A DNA stretch of 41,306 nucleotides from Lachnospiraceae bacterium (GTDB lineage: Bacteria > Bacillota > Clostridia > Lachnospirales > Lachnospiraceae), in contig JAUNON010000021.1 of the NCBI GenBank assembly GCA_030537145.1, positions 1,388-42,693 of the forward strand. Direction: 5' to 3'. The translations under genes and the position numbers were made by a program. This document shows, in pieces, positions 6,444 to 15,834 of this stretch. Within the stretch, counting starts at the first letter, position 1; each line of letters begins with the position of its first letter. The notes beneath the pieces were generated by a model. It did not search any database, had not been told where the DNA came from, and saw only the letters and a list, made by a program, of their open reading frames with translations.

Positions 6444-8978
6444 TTATCCTTCCACTCCTATTTTACCGTTGTTTACAGCAACAACGGTATCCCCCAACCG
6501 GAATTCCCATTCTGATGATGCTGTTACAGAAATTGATATCTTTCCAATACAGTCCTCTTCCGGAACCATACGGCAGACCTTCTGTTCCTCATCAATCTGT
6601 ATTTGCGCCAGATTTCCCTTCAATACCTCTATCGAAAGATCATGAGGCACAGACCGGAACCGGATGCCCAGGCCGTCATAAGGCAAAATCGTATACACAT
6701 TCTGTTCCTTTTTCACGGTACATCCATATCCGCAGCGGCCAAATATCGGATCGTCCACCAGATAAGATTTTGCTGCATACAGATATCCGTACATTCCCAT
6801 ATCGGTATCCAGAGAACGGAAATCAAATCCCGTTCTGTCCGGCCACCACAAAAACCAGCCGTGGGCGGCTCCATAACTGCGGATACAGGTCAAAAAACTG
6901 AACAGCCCTCCAAATCCAAGCCGCAGCATATTTATATTTCCGGTCCGATCAAACCCCTCAAATAATACCCGGGAATTCAATGGAGTCCCATACCAGCAGC
7001 ATACGTTTCCCCGCTTTTCATTACCGTATAAAAACCATTCCGGCTGCTGTCCGATCCGAAGCGTATAGGTGATGCGGTATGCCTCCTCCAGACGTTCCTC
7101 CTTTCCGTAATATCTCATCATGGCCTCATACTGATTATGGGCGGTCTGATCCACATACAGCTCCGACCCGAAGGGATAAACACTTTTGGCGTTCTCCTCT
7201 GCAATCAATCTGACCTTTCGGTTCAATTCATCAAACCACTCCAGCTTTTCCTCTTTTAATGCTTCCAATAAAGGAATAATCGTTGCGCCGGCCGGAGCTC
7301 CGTTAAATTTGTTTTTTCCCAGCTCGTAGCCCTTCATTGCCGTTTTGTATGCCATTTCCAGATACTGTTCTCTTGAACGGACCTTTGTCATACCATATTT
7401 ATCAGCAATCTTATACATGGCAAAGTATATATCTGTAATAAGCGGATAGTTAAAAGACCGAAGGGTGGATTCCGCCGTCTCCTTATCCCATTTGTTTCCC
7501 GTATAAATATCGGAAGGAGTTCTTTCTTCATAATACATTCCCCGCCGCACCAGATAGGTATCCCTCTGCTGAAGCTTTCGATACAGACAATCCTCTATAT
7601 ATTCTTCCAGAATATCGATCTGCATCTGATCCGGGTGTATGGAATTAAACTCTGCCACATACATGGCCACCGGCAGGGCATATTCATCCAGCGCCCCCAC
7701 CTGCCAGGATTCCTCACTCTCCGTAAAGATCATTTCCAGTGCGTCATCGTAGGGTAAAAACGCATGATGACGGCCGAAGGGATCCAATGGATTTTCATAA
7801 TACTGGTGTTCCACAATAAACCTGGCATGAGTACTCAGCAGCTTTTTCACATCCGGAAGGCCATAGAACAGAAGCACCGTATCCCCTTTTCCATGACGTA
7901 CCTTTAATTTTTTCTGCCCCGGCTGGAAAAATACCAGCTTATAATAGTATTCATCTCCCCTCTGCTCCACAAAACGGATTTCCAGATTATTGGCCACGGG
8001 AATCAACTCCGGTTCATCCTTACATTTCAGGCGCAGATTCATTTCCACTCCTACCGGAACCGCCATCTGGGGCTGTATATCCACGCACAACTGTCCTTCC
8101 TCATAGATCCATTCCTTCAATTCCTCTTCCTTGTGAATCACATGGATCACAAAGGTAAATTCCCGCTCTTCCCCCGGCTTTAAAATCAGGGATGTATTTC
8201 CATTAAACCAGTAGGACTGCTGCTCTGTCTCATATTTCCATCCTTCGCATTTCCTTGCTGCACAGGAATAGAGCGACAGGTAATACGGTCCCTCGAAGGT
8301 ACAGCTCCACTGGCATCCGATCTGCTTATCCATCTGATAGGCCGCTTCTATCTTATCTCCGTTCAATATCTGGAACAATACGGCCGGATAATCCCCTTTC
8401 GGCCGCTGAAGAAAAATATAGGAGCTGCTTCCGTCAATGCTCAGATGCTGCTGCACCCGGTCCTCATGCCACCATTTCTGCTTATAGCCTCTCCACCTCT
8501 CATCCCCAACGTATCGTTCATCCTCAAAAAAACCGGTAAAGTCCGAATTTGCAATAAACGGAAGCGATACCTCGCCTACTTCCAGGATTCTGTCGGATGG
8601 ATTTTTCAATACAAAGGACCAGAAAAGCCGATCTTCTTCCACCTTATACTTCTCTGTTACCGATACACTGCGAATCCCATTTTCAAGCTTCGACGGTCCC
8701 TGATAAAAGACCATGATTTCATCTTCTGTAGCTGCGATACGCCGGATGTCATCAGAAGCAGACGAAATCTCCTTTGTCCACACTTTTTCCTTATCGTCCC
8801 AGACACGCAGCAAAAGATCTCCTGTCCATTGGTTTCTCATATGAATGGACGAATAAGAAATGTTATCCTTATTCCCCATAAACTCTGTTTTCAGCGCATC
8901 CCCTGAGAGTGTCAGGGAATCCATCCTGCCAAAATCATCGTTGATTTCTAACTTCATATACTCATTTTTTAATTGCAT
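6444..8978 (-). CDS. DUF5695-like large protein, putative intracellular glycoside hydrolase
   Basis: The 844-residue protein has a beta-rich N-terminal half (about residues 1-370). Its C-terminal half (about 390-770) is helical and rich in aromatic and acidic residues typical of an (alpha/alpha)6 barrel, for example DQTAHNQYEAMMRYYG, CCWYGTPLNSR and GWFLWWPDRTGFDFRSLDTD. It resembles DUF5695 proteins, which have no settled activity as far as I know. There is no signal peptide. The start at 8978 is chosen because AAGGGGGGA lies 7 bases upstream; seven residues of open frame before it are not used. It sits 31 bases after the permease gene and 7 before GH127, so it probably works on the same imported oligosaccharide. 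Confidence 0.7.
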   Translation of the reverse strand: MQLKNEYMKLEINDDFGRMDSLTLSGDALKTEFMGNKDNISYSSIHMRNQWTGDLLLRVWDDKEKVWTKEISSASDDIRRIAATEDEIMVFYQGPSKLENGIRSVSVTEKYKVEEDRLFWSFVLKNPSDRILEVGEVSLPFIANSDFTGFFEDERYVGDERWRGYKQKWWHEDRVQQHLSIDGSSSYIFLQRPKGDYPAVLFQILNGDKIEAAYQMDKQIGCQWSCTFEGPYYLSLYSCAARKCEGWKYETEQQSYWFNGNTSLILKPGEEREFTFVIHVIHKEEELKEWIYEEGQLCVDIQPQMAVPVGVEMNLRLKCKDEPELIPVANNLEIRFVEQRGDEYYYKLVFFQPGQKKLKVRHGKGDTVLLFYGLPDVKKLLSTHARFIVEHQYYENPLDPFGRHHAFLPYDDALEMIFTESEESWQVGALDEYALPVAMYVAEFNSIHPDQMQIDILEEYIEDCLYRKLQQRDTYLVRRGMYYEERTPSDIYTGNKWDKETAESTLRSFNYPLITDIYFAMYKIADKYGMTKVRSREQYLEMAYKTAMKGYELGKNKFNGAPAGATIIPLLEALKEEKLEWFDELNRKVRLIAEENAKSVYPFGSELYVDQTAHNQYEAMMRYYGKEERLEEAYRITYTLRIGQQPEWFLYGNEKRGNVCCWYGTPLNSRVLFEGFDRTGNINMLRLGFGGLFSFLTCIRSYGAAHGWFLWWPDRTGFDFRSLDTDMGMYGYLYAAKSYLVDDPIFGRCGYGCTVKKEQNVYTILPYDGLGIRFRSVPHDLSIEVLKGNLAQIQIDEEQKVCRMVPEEDCIGKISISVTASSEWEFRLGDTVVAVNNGKIGVEG

Positions 8979-9009
8979 ATGCAGATCCCCCCTTAACATC
9001 CCATAGCGT

Positions 9010-9846
9010 CTACTCTTTGACAGCTCCGGCGGTCATTCCCTGTATCAATCCCTTTGAGGCAAAAATCGTAAACAGGATTACCGGCAGTACATAGATCACC
9101 GCATTCGCCGTTAATTTCCCCCAATAGATCTGGAACGTAGACACATAGGACTGAATTCCCATAGGCATGGTTTTAAGCTCCGGACTGCGGATAATAACAG
9201 AAGCGTACATAAATTCATTCCATGCGCTTAAAAAGCACATAAGCGAAGCAGAACTGATCCCTGGCAGGGATACGGGTATTACCAGCCGTCGTATGACCCC
9301 TACAATGCTTAAGCCGTCTATCCGGCCCGCATCCTCCAGCTCCTGGGGAAAATCGTACATGAACGTCCGCAAAAGCATAATCATAAAAATGACGGATCCG
9401 GGCAGATAGCTTAATACCAGTCCCGCTCTTGTATTAATCAGCCTGAATTTAGTAAGAATCTGGAAAATAGGCAAAATCTGCGTCACGCCCGGAACCATCC
9501 GGATCACCAGAATGATCAGGAAAAATACCTTTCCAAAGCGAAATTTAATCTTTGCCAGCGCATATGCCGCCGGCAGACTCACGATCAGGGTGATTGCCGT
9601 CGTAGCAATCGCCACAAGCAGGCTGTTTTTCAAATATAAGAAAATACTTCCGTCTGCGATTACGTCCGAATAGTTTTTCAGGGTAAACGGATGCGGTAAG
9701 ATCACCACCGGCACTTCAAATAGCTGGACCTCCGTTTTTACAGATGTCAGAACCAGCCAGAGGAAGGGAAAAACCATAAATACAGAAACAAGAATCAATA
9801 CCAGATAGGTATATACATTTGAAAATAGTTTCTTTCTTCTTTTCAT
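9010..9846 (-). CDS. Carbohydrate ABC transporter permease (MalG/AraQ type)
   Basis: The 278-residue membrane protein has about six transmembrane segments, beginning YLVLILVSVFMVFPFLWLVL. The cytoplasmic EAA loop reads ELEDAGRIDGLSIVGVIRRL and docks the shared ATPase. The length and the C-terminal end (KGLIQGMTAGAVKE) are typical of the MalG branch of CUT1 importers. It follows the other permease by 14 bases. No ATPase gene is in this locus, so a shared MsmK-type ATPase elsewhere is expected (family knowledge). Confidence 0.92.
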   Translation of the reverse strand: MKRRKKLFSNVYTYLVLILVSVFMVFPFLWLVLTSVKTEVQLFEVPVVILPHPFTLKNYSDVIADGSIFLYLKNSLLVAIATTAITLIVSLPAAYALAKIKFRFGKVFFLIILVIRMVPGVTQILPIFQILTKFRLINTRAGLVLSYLPGSVIFMIMLLRTFMYDFPQELEDAGRIDGLSIVGVIRRLVIPVSLPGISSASLMCFLSAWNEFMYASVIIRSPELKTMPMGIQSYVSTFQIYWGKLTANAVIYVLPVILFTIFASKGLIQGMTAGAVKE

Positions 9847-9860
9847 CTATACCCTCCTCC

Positions 9861-10745
9861 TTAACCTTTACGCTGGATCAGCTTATTTGCAATGACCGAA
9901 AAGAATGCAATAAACACAAACAGCAGGAACGAAGCTGCCGCCGCTTCCCCGAATTTTAAGGTGGTAAATCCCCTGTTGTAAATATAGTAGCTGATCACCT
10001 GGGTGGAATTCGCAGGTCCTCCTTCTGTCAGGATGTACACAATATCATACATCTTCAAAGCATCCGGAATCCGAATCAAAAGAATGACCGCCACAGCAGA
10101 TTTCAGATGAGGGAAAATAATATACCAGTACGCCTGCAGATCCCCTGCGCCGTCGATTCGGGCCGCCTCAATAATATCATCCGATATTCCGCTGATGGCT
10201 GCCAGCAGCACCAGAATAACAAATGGCGCTGCCGTCCAGATACTTACCATCAGCACTGCCGCCTTCGCAGCGATCTTATCTGCCAGCCAGATCGGTCCTT
10301 GAATATTAAGAAAACTCAGCAAATGATTAATAATTCCATACCGGTCTGTCAGCATCCATCTCCATATGGTTCCGGAAGCGATGGGCGCCATCATCATGGG
10401 AAGAATGATACAGACCTTGGCGATTCCGCTGCCGCGGACATTTTTTCGAAGCGCCGCAGAAACCACCAGCCCAATCACCAGCTCGATGCAAATGGTACAT
10501 ACTGCATACAATAAGGTATTGCCTACAGCGGCACGGATGTCTTTATTCGTAAAAACCTTGATATAATTATTCCACCCAATAAAGTTATAGGTTCCGGCCA
10601 TAATCGCTTTATTCGAATTAAAGCTCATTACCAGAGCATACCCAAGCGCATACACAGCAAACACAACGATCAGCATCGCCGGAATACAGAGCAGCAATCC
10701 TGTTTTATTCAATTTTCGCGCCAATGCGGTCTGTTTCTTCTTCAC
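9861..10745 (-). CDS. Carbohydrate ABC transporter permease (MalF/AraP type)
   Basis: The 294-residue protein has about six transmembrane segments and the EAA loop EAARIDGAGDLQAYWYIIFP. It is the partner of the next permease in a CUT1-type sugar importer. Translation appears to start with GTG at 10745, with AAGGAAGTGA just upstream; no in-frame ATG nearby is better placed. It lies 52 bases after the binding-protein gene. The substrate is probably an arabinose-containing oligosaccharide, judged from the GH127 gene. Confidence 0.92.
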   Translation of the reverse strand: MKKKQTALARKLNKTGLLLCIPAMLIVVFAVYALGYALVMSFNSNKAIMAGTYNFIGWNNYIKVFTNKDIRAAVGNTLLYAVCTICIELVIGLVVSAALRKNVRGSGIAKVCIILPMMMAPIASGTIWRWMLTDRYGIINHLLSFLNIQGPIWLADKIAAKAAVLMVSIWTAAPFVILVLLAAISGISDDIIEAARIDGAGDLQAYWYIIFPHLKSAVAVILLIRIPDALKMYDIVYILTEGGPANSTQVISYYIYNRGFTTLKFGEAAAASFLLFVFIAFFSVIANKLIQRKG

Positions 10746-10797
10746 CTTATCACTTCCTTAAAATAATCCTTTTTCTTCTCTGTAATAGCTGTATCGT

Positions 10798-12078
10798 TTA
10801 TTCGTACGCTTCATCCAAAATCGTCTGAAGCTCTTCGGCGCACTCTGCCACCTCAGCGCCAATATCCGTCGCCTCCCCGGTAGTAATTCTGTTCAGCGTC
10901 AGTGCAACTCTGGTTCTTAATTCACCAAAATTGGTACTCAGTGTGGGGGCAATACCCTGTGCAAGACTCTGATTCATACCGTCTAACGCACCTGCATCCG
11001 CCTCATTACTAATTGCCGCAACCGCAATATCGGAAGATGTCTTTCTGACAGCCGGATTGATAAAGGTCTCTGCAAGCTGTGCAATCACCTCTGAGCTGGA
11101 TGCCCATTTACACCATTCTACTGCCAGATCGATATTGTCTGAATCCGGGCTTACACCGAAGCTCCAGCTCCAAACCGCATTTGCTCCGGGCTGAGGCGCA
11201 ACGCCTACCTTTCCGATTACCTTTGAAAACTCTTCATCATTTACCATGGACCACATATACGGCCAGTTGCAGGCGAATGCAAGCTGTCCCTGCAGGAACA
11301 TATTCTGTACGTCCCCGTTATCATAGCTGGAGCTTGCTTCCGGGATTGCATTGCTGTTATAGAACTGCATTACATATTCGAACATAGTAATGGTCTCCTG
11401 AGAATCGAAGGCAATCTTCGTGGGATCCTCTGAGCTGATCAGCTCCCCGTTAAACTGGAACAATTTGTCCATCAACTGAGATACTGCCTCAGAGCACTGT
11501 TTTCCTTCGATAATCGTTCCGTAAACACCATTCGCCTCGTCCGTAAGAGCCTGGGACATTTCGAAATATTCCTCCACGTTCTCCGGCGCATGATCAAAGC
11601 CTGCAGCCTCCAGAAGATCTGTCCTATAGTACAAAACAGGACCATGAACCAGATAGGGCAAACAGTAAAGCTGCCCGTCCCATTTTACAGATTCGATCGC
11701 CGCATCATAAAAATCCTCCAGCTCACTTTGCTCCACATATTCATCCAAAGGAAGAAGATATCCGAGACTTGCATACTGCGGAATCAGGGGCCCGTCCATC
11801 GTAAGTACATCATAATAACCGGATTTCGACATACATTCTGCGATTACTGCGTCATTATCTGCTCCGACCAAAGTAACGGTTGCACCTGTCATCTCCTCAA
11901 ACTCGGATTTGATGTTATCGTAAAAAATGGCATACTGTCCGCCATCTTCTACAGCGATCACCAATTCCTGTCCGGCAAAATCGCCGGCAGCTTCTCCAAA
12001 GGCACTCTGGGCAATTCCCAGACTTCCTGTAGCCATTAATGCTGTACACATCACAACGCTTACCATTTTTTTCTTCAT
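10798..12078 (-). CDS. Extracellular sugar-binding protein of the ABC importer
   Basis: The 426-residue protein has an N-terminal Sec signal (KKKMVSVVMCTALMATGSLG, probable cut after SAFG). The mature part is a family 1 solute-binding protein: ELVIAVEDGGQYAIFYDNIK, then a YYRTDLLEAAGF motif, then an aromatic-rich cleft. It has no proper lipobox cysteine, so it may stay near the membrane by its uncleaved signal or by affinity for the permeases. TAAGGAGG precedes the ATG. It is the first structural gene behind the LacI operator at 12145-12162, with a TATAAT-like -10 in the leader. Confidence 0.92.
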   Translation of the reverse strand: MKKKMVSVVMCTALMATGSLGIAQSAFGEAAGDFAGQELVIAVEDGGQYAIFYDNIKSEFEEMTGATVTLVGADNDAVIAECMSKSGYYDVLTMDGPLIPQYASLGYLLPLDEYVEQSELEDFYDAAIESVKWDGQLYCLPYLVHGPVLYYRTDLLEAAGFDHAPENVEEYFEMSQALTDEANGVYGTIIEGKQCSEAVSQLMDKLFQFNGELISSEDPTKIAFDSQETITMFEYVMQFYNSNAIPEASSSYDNGDVQNMFLQGQLAFACNWPYMWSMVNDEEFSKVIGKVGVAPQPGANAVWSWSFGVSPDSDNIDLAVEWCKWASSSEVIAQLAETFINPAVRKTSSDIAVAAISNEADAGALDGMNQSLAQGIAPTLSTNFGELRTRVALTLNRITTGEATDIGAEVAECAEELQTILDEAYE

Positions 12079-12144
12079 ACTGCAATCCTCCTTAGATTAT
12101 ATTATATTTCTTATTTCCCTCTTTGACGAAGGAAGATAATTCCT

Positions 12145-12162
12145 TTTGCAATCGATTGCAAA
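12145..12162. promoter_or_regulatory. LacI-type operator upstream of the transporter operon
   Basis: TTTGCAATCGATTGCAAA is a perfect 18-bp palindrome with the central CG typical of LacI-family operators. It lies between lacI and the binding-protein gene, about 66 bases before that start codon and just upstream of the likely -35. The same core recurs at 13173 and 15170. Confidence 0.82.
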
Positions 12163-12179
12163 CCAAGGTAAAAAAATAT

Positions 12180-13160
12180 TTAACGGATAATCCTGACGGA
12201 TTCCCGAACAAACAGCTTCCCTTCCACAACCGTTTCTTTTTCGCACTCTGCCCCGGCGATTCTCTGAAGCAGCTTTCCCGCAGCTTCCCGCCCCATCTCA
12301 TAGATTGGGAAGGATACGGTAGTAAGCGCCGGCACCATCCATTTACTGAAATCAGCATTATCGATTCCCACAACAGAAATATCCTTGCCCACCTGAAGTC
12401 CCTTATCGTTTATTGCGCGGTAAATTCCAATGCACATCTGGTCGTTAAAGGCCAGCAATGCCGTAGGGAGCTTCTTTTGAGCAAGAATCCCTGCCGTTAC
12501 TTTGTAGCTGGCATCTACCGTCCAGTCGCAGCTGCCCATCCAGCACGGTTTCAACGCATACTGATACTCCTTCATCCTGGCTACAAATGCGTTGTATCTT
12601 AATTTTGAATGCATGGAACGATCCGGGCCGTTAATAAAGCCGATTTCCTTATGCCCGGCTTTTCTTAAATACTCCATAGCCTGCCGGATACTGTTCTCAT
12701 CATCCGGCAAAATGCTATAGCAATCCTTCACAATACGATTCACATAAACGACAGGAACCACATCGTTGGAATATCCCTGCCCCTGTCCCAGTTCGGTAGA
12801 AGCAACGATGATGCCGGCGAATCTCATATTCTCACAGATGGTAATAATCTCCCTGTTATCATGAGTTCCATGCAGCACTACCATCTCATATCCGGCTTTA
12901 TGGATTTCATTTTCTACACCATTTGCCAGCTCGTCCGTAAACCAGGACCAGTTCTCCTGAAGGGAAACAAGGGCGATCATGTTCGAGCTTTGATTACGAA
13001 GCTGTCTGGCTACCATATTCACCTGATAGCCCATCTTTTTCGCCTGTTCCTTGACCAGAGTTCTTGTTTTTTCACTGACCAGCGGAGAACCGCTCAGTGC
13101 CCTTGAGACTGTACTGGGGCTGATATTCATTTCTTTTGCAATGTCGTAAATAGTGACCAT
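12180..13160 (-). CDS. LacI-family transcriptional regulator of the sugar locus
   Basis: The 326-residue protein starts with a textbook LacI helix-turn-helix and hinge (VTIYDIAKEMNISPSTVSRA, residues 2-21). A periplasmic-binding-protein-like effector domain follows, with MIALVSLQENW, GIIVAST, GHKEIGFINGP and PTALLAFNDQM at the expected places. It has its own consensus promoter with an operator just after the transcription start, so it should repress itself. It probably also controls the transporter operon and perhaps the gene at 13315-15432. The effector is likely the imported sugar or a breakdown product. Confidence 0.93.
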   Translation of the reverse strand: MVTIYDIAKEMNISPSTVSRALSGSPLVSEKTRTLVKEQAKKMGYQVNMVARQLRNQSSNMIALVSLQENWSWFTDELANGVENEIHKAGYEMVVLHGTHDNREIITICENMRFAGIIVASTELGQGQGYSNDVVPVVYVNRIVKDCYSILPDDENSIRQAMEYLRKAGHKEIGFINGPDRSMHSKLRYNAFVARMKEYQYALKPCWMGSCDWTVDASYKVTAGILAQKKLPTALLAFNDQMCIGIYRAINDKGLQVGKDISVVGIDNADFSKWMVPALTTVSFPIYEMGREAAGKLLQRIAGAECEKETVVEGKLFVRESVRIIR

Positions 13161-13172
13161 ATAATACCGTCC

Positions 13173-13186
13173 TGCAATCGATTGTA
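13173..13186. promoter_or_regulatory. LacI-type operator in the lacI leader
   Basis: TGCAATCGATTGTA shares the central ten bases of the perfect operator at 12145-12162, with one changed base in an outer arm. It lies about 6 bases downstream of the predicted lacI transcription start and 13 before its start codon, a position suited to autorepression. Confidence 0.75.
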
Positions 13187-13198
13187 TTTATGATAATT

Positions 13199-13227
13199 AT
13201 TATAAATCCCCTTTTTTTCTCTGTCAA
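13199..13227 (-). promoter_or_regulatory. Consensus promoter of lacI
   Basis: On the minus strand, TTGACA (13222-13227) and TATAAT (13199-13204) are separated by exactly 17 bases. The predicted start of transcription is near 13192, immediately before the operator. Confidence 0.82.
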
Positions 13228-13314
13228 TACTGTTTACTTATATTATTTTGCATAATATTTTAAATCATTTTTTGTCTATTTTTACTTTATGTTTTTTCTT
13301 TTGGAGGGCCAAAA

Positions 13315-15432
13315 TTATACATCAAAAAACTGTGAATAATTTTTATTCCGTTCCAGAAGAAGGTGCTCCGCTTTCGGTTCCATGCTCCCGAACCATTCCT
13401 GCAGTCTGGTTAAGGCTTCAATCTCCGCAATGGTACACCATGGAAGCCATTTTCCCAAACCATTGTGATACTGCTTTGCCAGTTCTCCGCTTTCCTCCAC
13501 CAATCCGGGATGGACATGATGATGGGTACGCATACAGTCCGTGGTCTGTTTCGTATTGTAAAGAATCATACAGCCGAAATCATAATAATGAGGATCCCCT
13601 GTCAGACGATAGAGCCGGAAATAATCGAAGGGACAATAGCCCATCATAACATCGCAGTGGGAATGGCCCGTGGCAATCAGACTCAGCCCTGTCTGATTTA
13701 CATGGTCAAACACTGCGTTTCCCTTATAGGGATGGACCGGAAACTGCCAGGAATACGTCCAGGTCTCACAAAAATCGGCTGCACCGGAAGCTGCTTTTAC
13801 CCATTTATCCTCCTTGGTCAGATCATACAAGGCCAGAAAAGCATACAAAGCCAGCATTCCCGCCTCTTTATCAATGGTATTATCATTATCCGCCGTTCCG
13901 CCGATATAGCTCATCTCCTCAAAAACGGCATGATAGCAAAACTCTCCCGCCCTTTTTGCCATTTCTGCATATTTCTCTTCTCCGGTGGCAAAGAAAAGAT
14001 TGACCAGAAAACGGATTATATTGGAGGTATTATACTTACCGCAATGCACGGCCTCCCCCTTCCTTCCGTACGCCCTGTAAAAGGATCCGTCCTGGTTCTG
14101 AAGCTCATGCAGCCGGTCCGCCACATTCAGGCAAAATTCCAGCCACGCCTTATGATCCTCTCCCTGCTTTTTCAGATACAGATAGCAGGTCAGAATTCCC
14201 TCCATGCCATCGGCCATGGTCCGGAAATAGGTAGGATAATCCGGCTTAAAGCCTGCCGGAAAAACATCATACCACACCTGCGGGAGATAGCTGTCCCTCA
14301 TGGACATATTTACCCAGAAATCAACGATTTTCCGGGCCTTCTCCTTCCTATCTGCCTTATTCTGCTCCACTCCATACTTCAAAAGCTGATATGCGCATTG
14401 CAGCTGCTGTCCCACAAATCCCATTTGAAAGCTAATATCGCACACGGTTCCTTCCGGAACCGTCGCCCAAAAGGGAATGCCCATCACTCCATTGTACTCC
14501 TGACAATAGGTATCCAGCACAGAAACACCGTCCTCATATGCCTGCTTCAGATCACAGGTATACAATTCCGGCTGATACATCTCGTAATTCCGTCTCCATT
14601 CCGTCCGCATCCTGTCATAGCTGTCCCTGCCGCTTCCAAAATGAATCCGAAGCCGGTATGCATGTTTTACCCCCGTTCTCACGGGATGATGCCGATAAGC
14701 CCAGGATACCGACTTATCCAGATAGTTCACATCGCCTTCCGAGCCGGGATAAATGTATTTCAGCATAGGCTCCTCGTCTACCGTGATCCCCAGGGAACCA
14801 TATTGCAGGGTCTCATCAATTATGCAGGCCGCATCGCTTTCCACGATTCCCACATCCGGCTCCGCCCCGGCATGAACAAAGGAAAAGTAACTGCCTGTCC
14901 GCATTTCCCCAAGCTGGATATAGGGCAATGCCATCCGGGTAATCCGAAAATAATAATTCTTATGATACATATCCGGTGCAAAGGCATCCTTCACCACTCC
15001 CCGGTTCTGCTTATACCAAATTCCAGGCACAAACACCTCCGCATCCCTTCCAAACGAATAGCCGGCCGTATCCTCTCTTTTACATAATCCGAATTCTGTA
15101 GAAAACCCAAAATCATGGGAATCTGCATTCAAAACCTCCACACTTCGGTCCACCAAAATCTCCGGCTTATTGCAATCGATTGCAACTTTGTCAATAAAAA
15201 GAAACCTGCTTTTATTTCTCGTTTCCACCAAGGCTTTACACAGGAACGTCCCTTCCTCCATTCTTTCCACTTGGGTATAGGGGCGGTCATATTCCTCCGC
15301 GCAGCCTGCTGCATTTCGGATTCGAAGCATTGCCGGACACAGGTTCTGATACGTTCCCGTATTCTGATATACAATGCAGATGCCTCCCAGGGGCTGAATA
15401 TCCAGTGTAATGTCATTTCCCGATACTTTCAT
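13315..15432 (-). CDS. Large putative carbohydrate-active enzyme, family not recognised
   Basis: The 705-residue cytosolic protein has a beta-rich N-terminal half (about 1-290) and a helical C-terminal half. The latter carries repeated aromatic/acidic motifs of an (alpha/alpha)6 barrel: LHELQNQDGSFYRAYG, YNTSNIIRFLVNLFFATGEE and GGTADNDNTIDKEAGMLALY. It ends with a histidine-rich stretch (MRTHHHVHPGLVEESGEL). I do not recognise a named family. The start at 15432 is preceded by AAAGGAGAAGGGAG; the open frame runs on to 15870 through intergenic repeats and is not used there. A weak promoter (TTGCCT, 17 bases, TACAGT) lies at 15473-15501. A perfect LacI-type palindrome lies inside the gene, tying it to the sugar locus. 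Confidence 0.65.
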   Translation of the reverse strand: MKVSGNDITLDIQPLGGICIVYQNTGTYQNLCPAMLRIRNAAGCAEEYDRPYTQVERMEEGTFLCKALVETRNKSRFLFIDKVAIDCNKPEILVDRSVEVLNADSHDFGFSTEFGLCKREDTAGYSFGRDAEVFVPGIWYKQNRGVVKDAFAPDMYHKNYYFRITRMALPYIQLGEMRTGSYFSFVHAGAEPDVGIVESDAACIIDETLQYGSLGITVDEEPMLKYIYPGSEGDVNYLDKSVSWAYRHHPVRTGVKHAYRLRIHFGSGRDSYDRMRTEWRRNYEMYQPELYTCDLKQAYEDGVSVLDTYCQEYNGVMGIPFWATVPEGTVCDISFQMGFVGQQLQCAYQLLKYGVEQNKADRKEKARKIVDFWVNMSMRDSYLPQVWYDVFPAGFKPDYPTYFRTMADGMEGILTCYLYLKKQGEDHKAWLEFCLNVADRLHELQNQDGSFYRAYGRKGEAVHCGKYNTSNIIRFLVNLFFATGEEKYAEMAKRAGEFCYHAVFEEMSYIGGTADNDNTIDKEAGMLALYAFLALYDLTKEDKWVKAASGAADFCETWTYSWQFPVHPYKGNAVFDHVNQTGLSLIATGHSHCDVMMGYCPFDYFRLYRLTGDPHYYDFGCMILYNTKQTTDCMRTHHHVHPGLVEESGELAKQYHNGLGKWLPWCTIAEIEALTRLQEWFGSMEPKAEHLLLERNKNYSQFFDV
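15170..15185. promoter_or_regulatory. Intragenic LacI-type operator
   Basis: TTGCAATCGATTGCAA, the same perfect palindrome as at 12145-12162, lies about 250 bases inside the coding region of the gene starting at 15432. It encodes part of VAIDCNKP. It could act as a roadblock or a looping partner for the other two sites. Chance recurrence of a 16-bp palindrome here is very unlikely. Confidence 0.7.
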
Positions 15433-15543
15433 TTGCTCTCCCTTCTCCTTTCTGTAAGCTTGTAGCATCTTTACTGTAACATATCTTATTCCCGCAGGCA
15501 ACCAGCTTCTATAAAATCCTTCCGTTTTCATTCCCCTCCCGCG

Positions 15544-15675
15544 TTCCAATATTTCGGCAGCACAGCTTTTGTTCCGCGCGCGTAGCTGTGCATCGTTTGC
15601 CCGTAGGGCTTTTATCTCATAGGAAAGCCGCATACTTTCGCATTTTAAAGCCGCAAGCTCTTTCCTATGAGATAA
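15544..15675. repeat. 132-bp intergenic repeat, family 2a, copy 1
   Basis: This is nearly identical to 15703-15834 (offset exactly 159 bases). Each unit contains a perfect 16-bp inverted repeat, TTATCTCATAGGAAAG and its complement, about 32 bases apart. A short GTGTGC-TTC-GCACAC hairpin follows in the spacer. No coding role is supported, although minus-strand frames stay open through it. Confidence 0.85.
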
Positions 15676-15702
15676 CAAAAGTGTGCTTCGCACACCCCCT
15701 CG

Positions 15703-15834
15703 CTCCAAGATTTCGACAGCACAGCTTTTGTTCCGCGCGCATAGCTGCGCATCGTTTGCCCGTAGGGCTTTTATCTCATAGGAAAGCCGCATACTTTCGC
15801 ACTTTAAAGCAGCAAGCTCTTTCCTATGAGATAA
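15703..15834. repeat. 132-bp intergenic repeat, family 2a, copy 2
   Basis: This is the second tandem unit. It differs from copy 1 by a handful of substitutions, and the 16-bp stem arms are intact. It runs directly into the terminator-like spacer at 15833-15894, which is also found at 29388-29451. Confidence 0.85.

Noticed and set aside
13465..15087. A 540-residue open frame on the plus strand
   Set aside because: It is antisense to the large enzyme-like gene, with a composition unlike a protein and no family resemblance.
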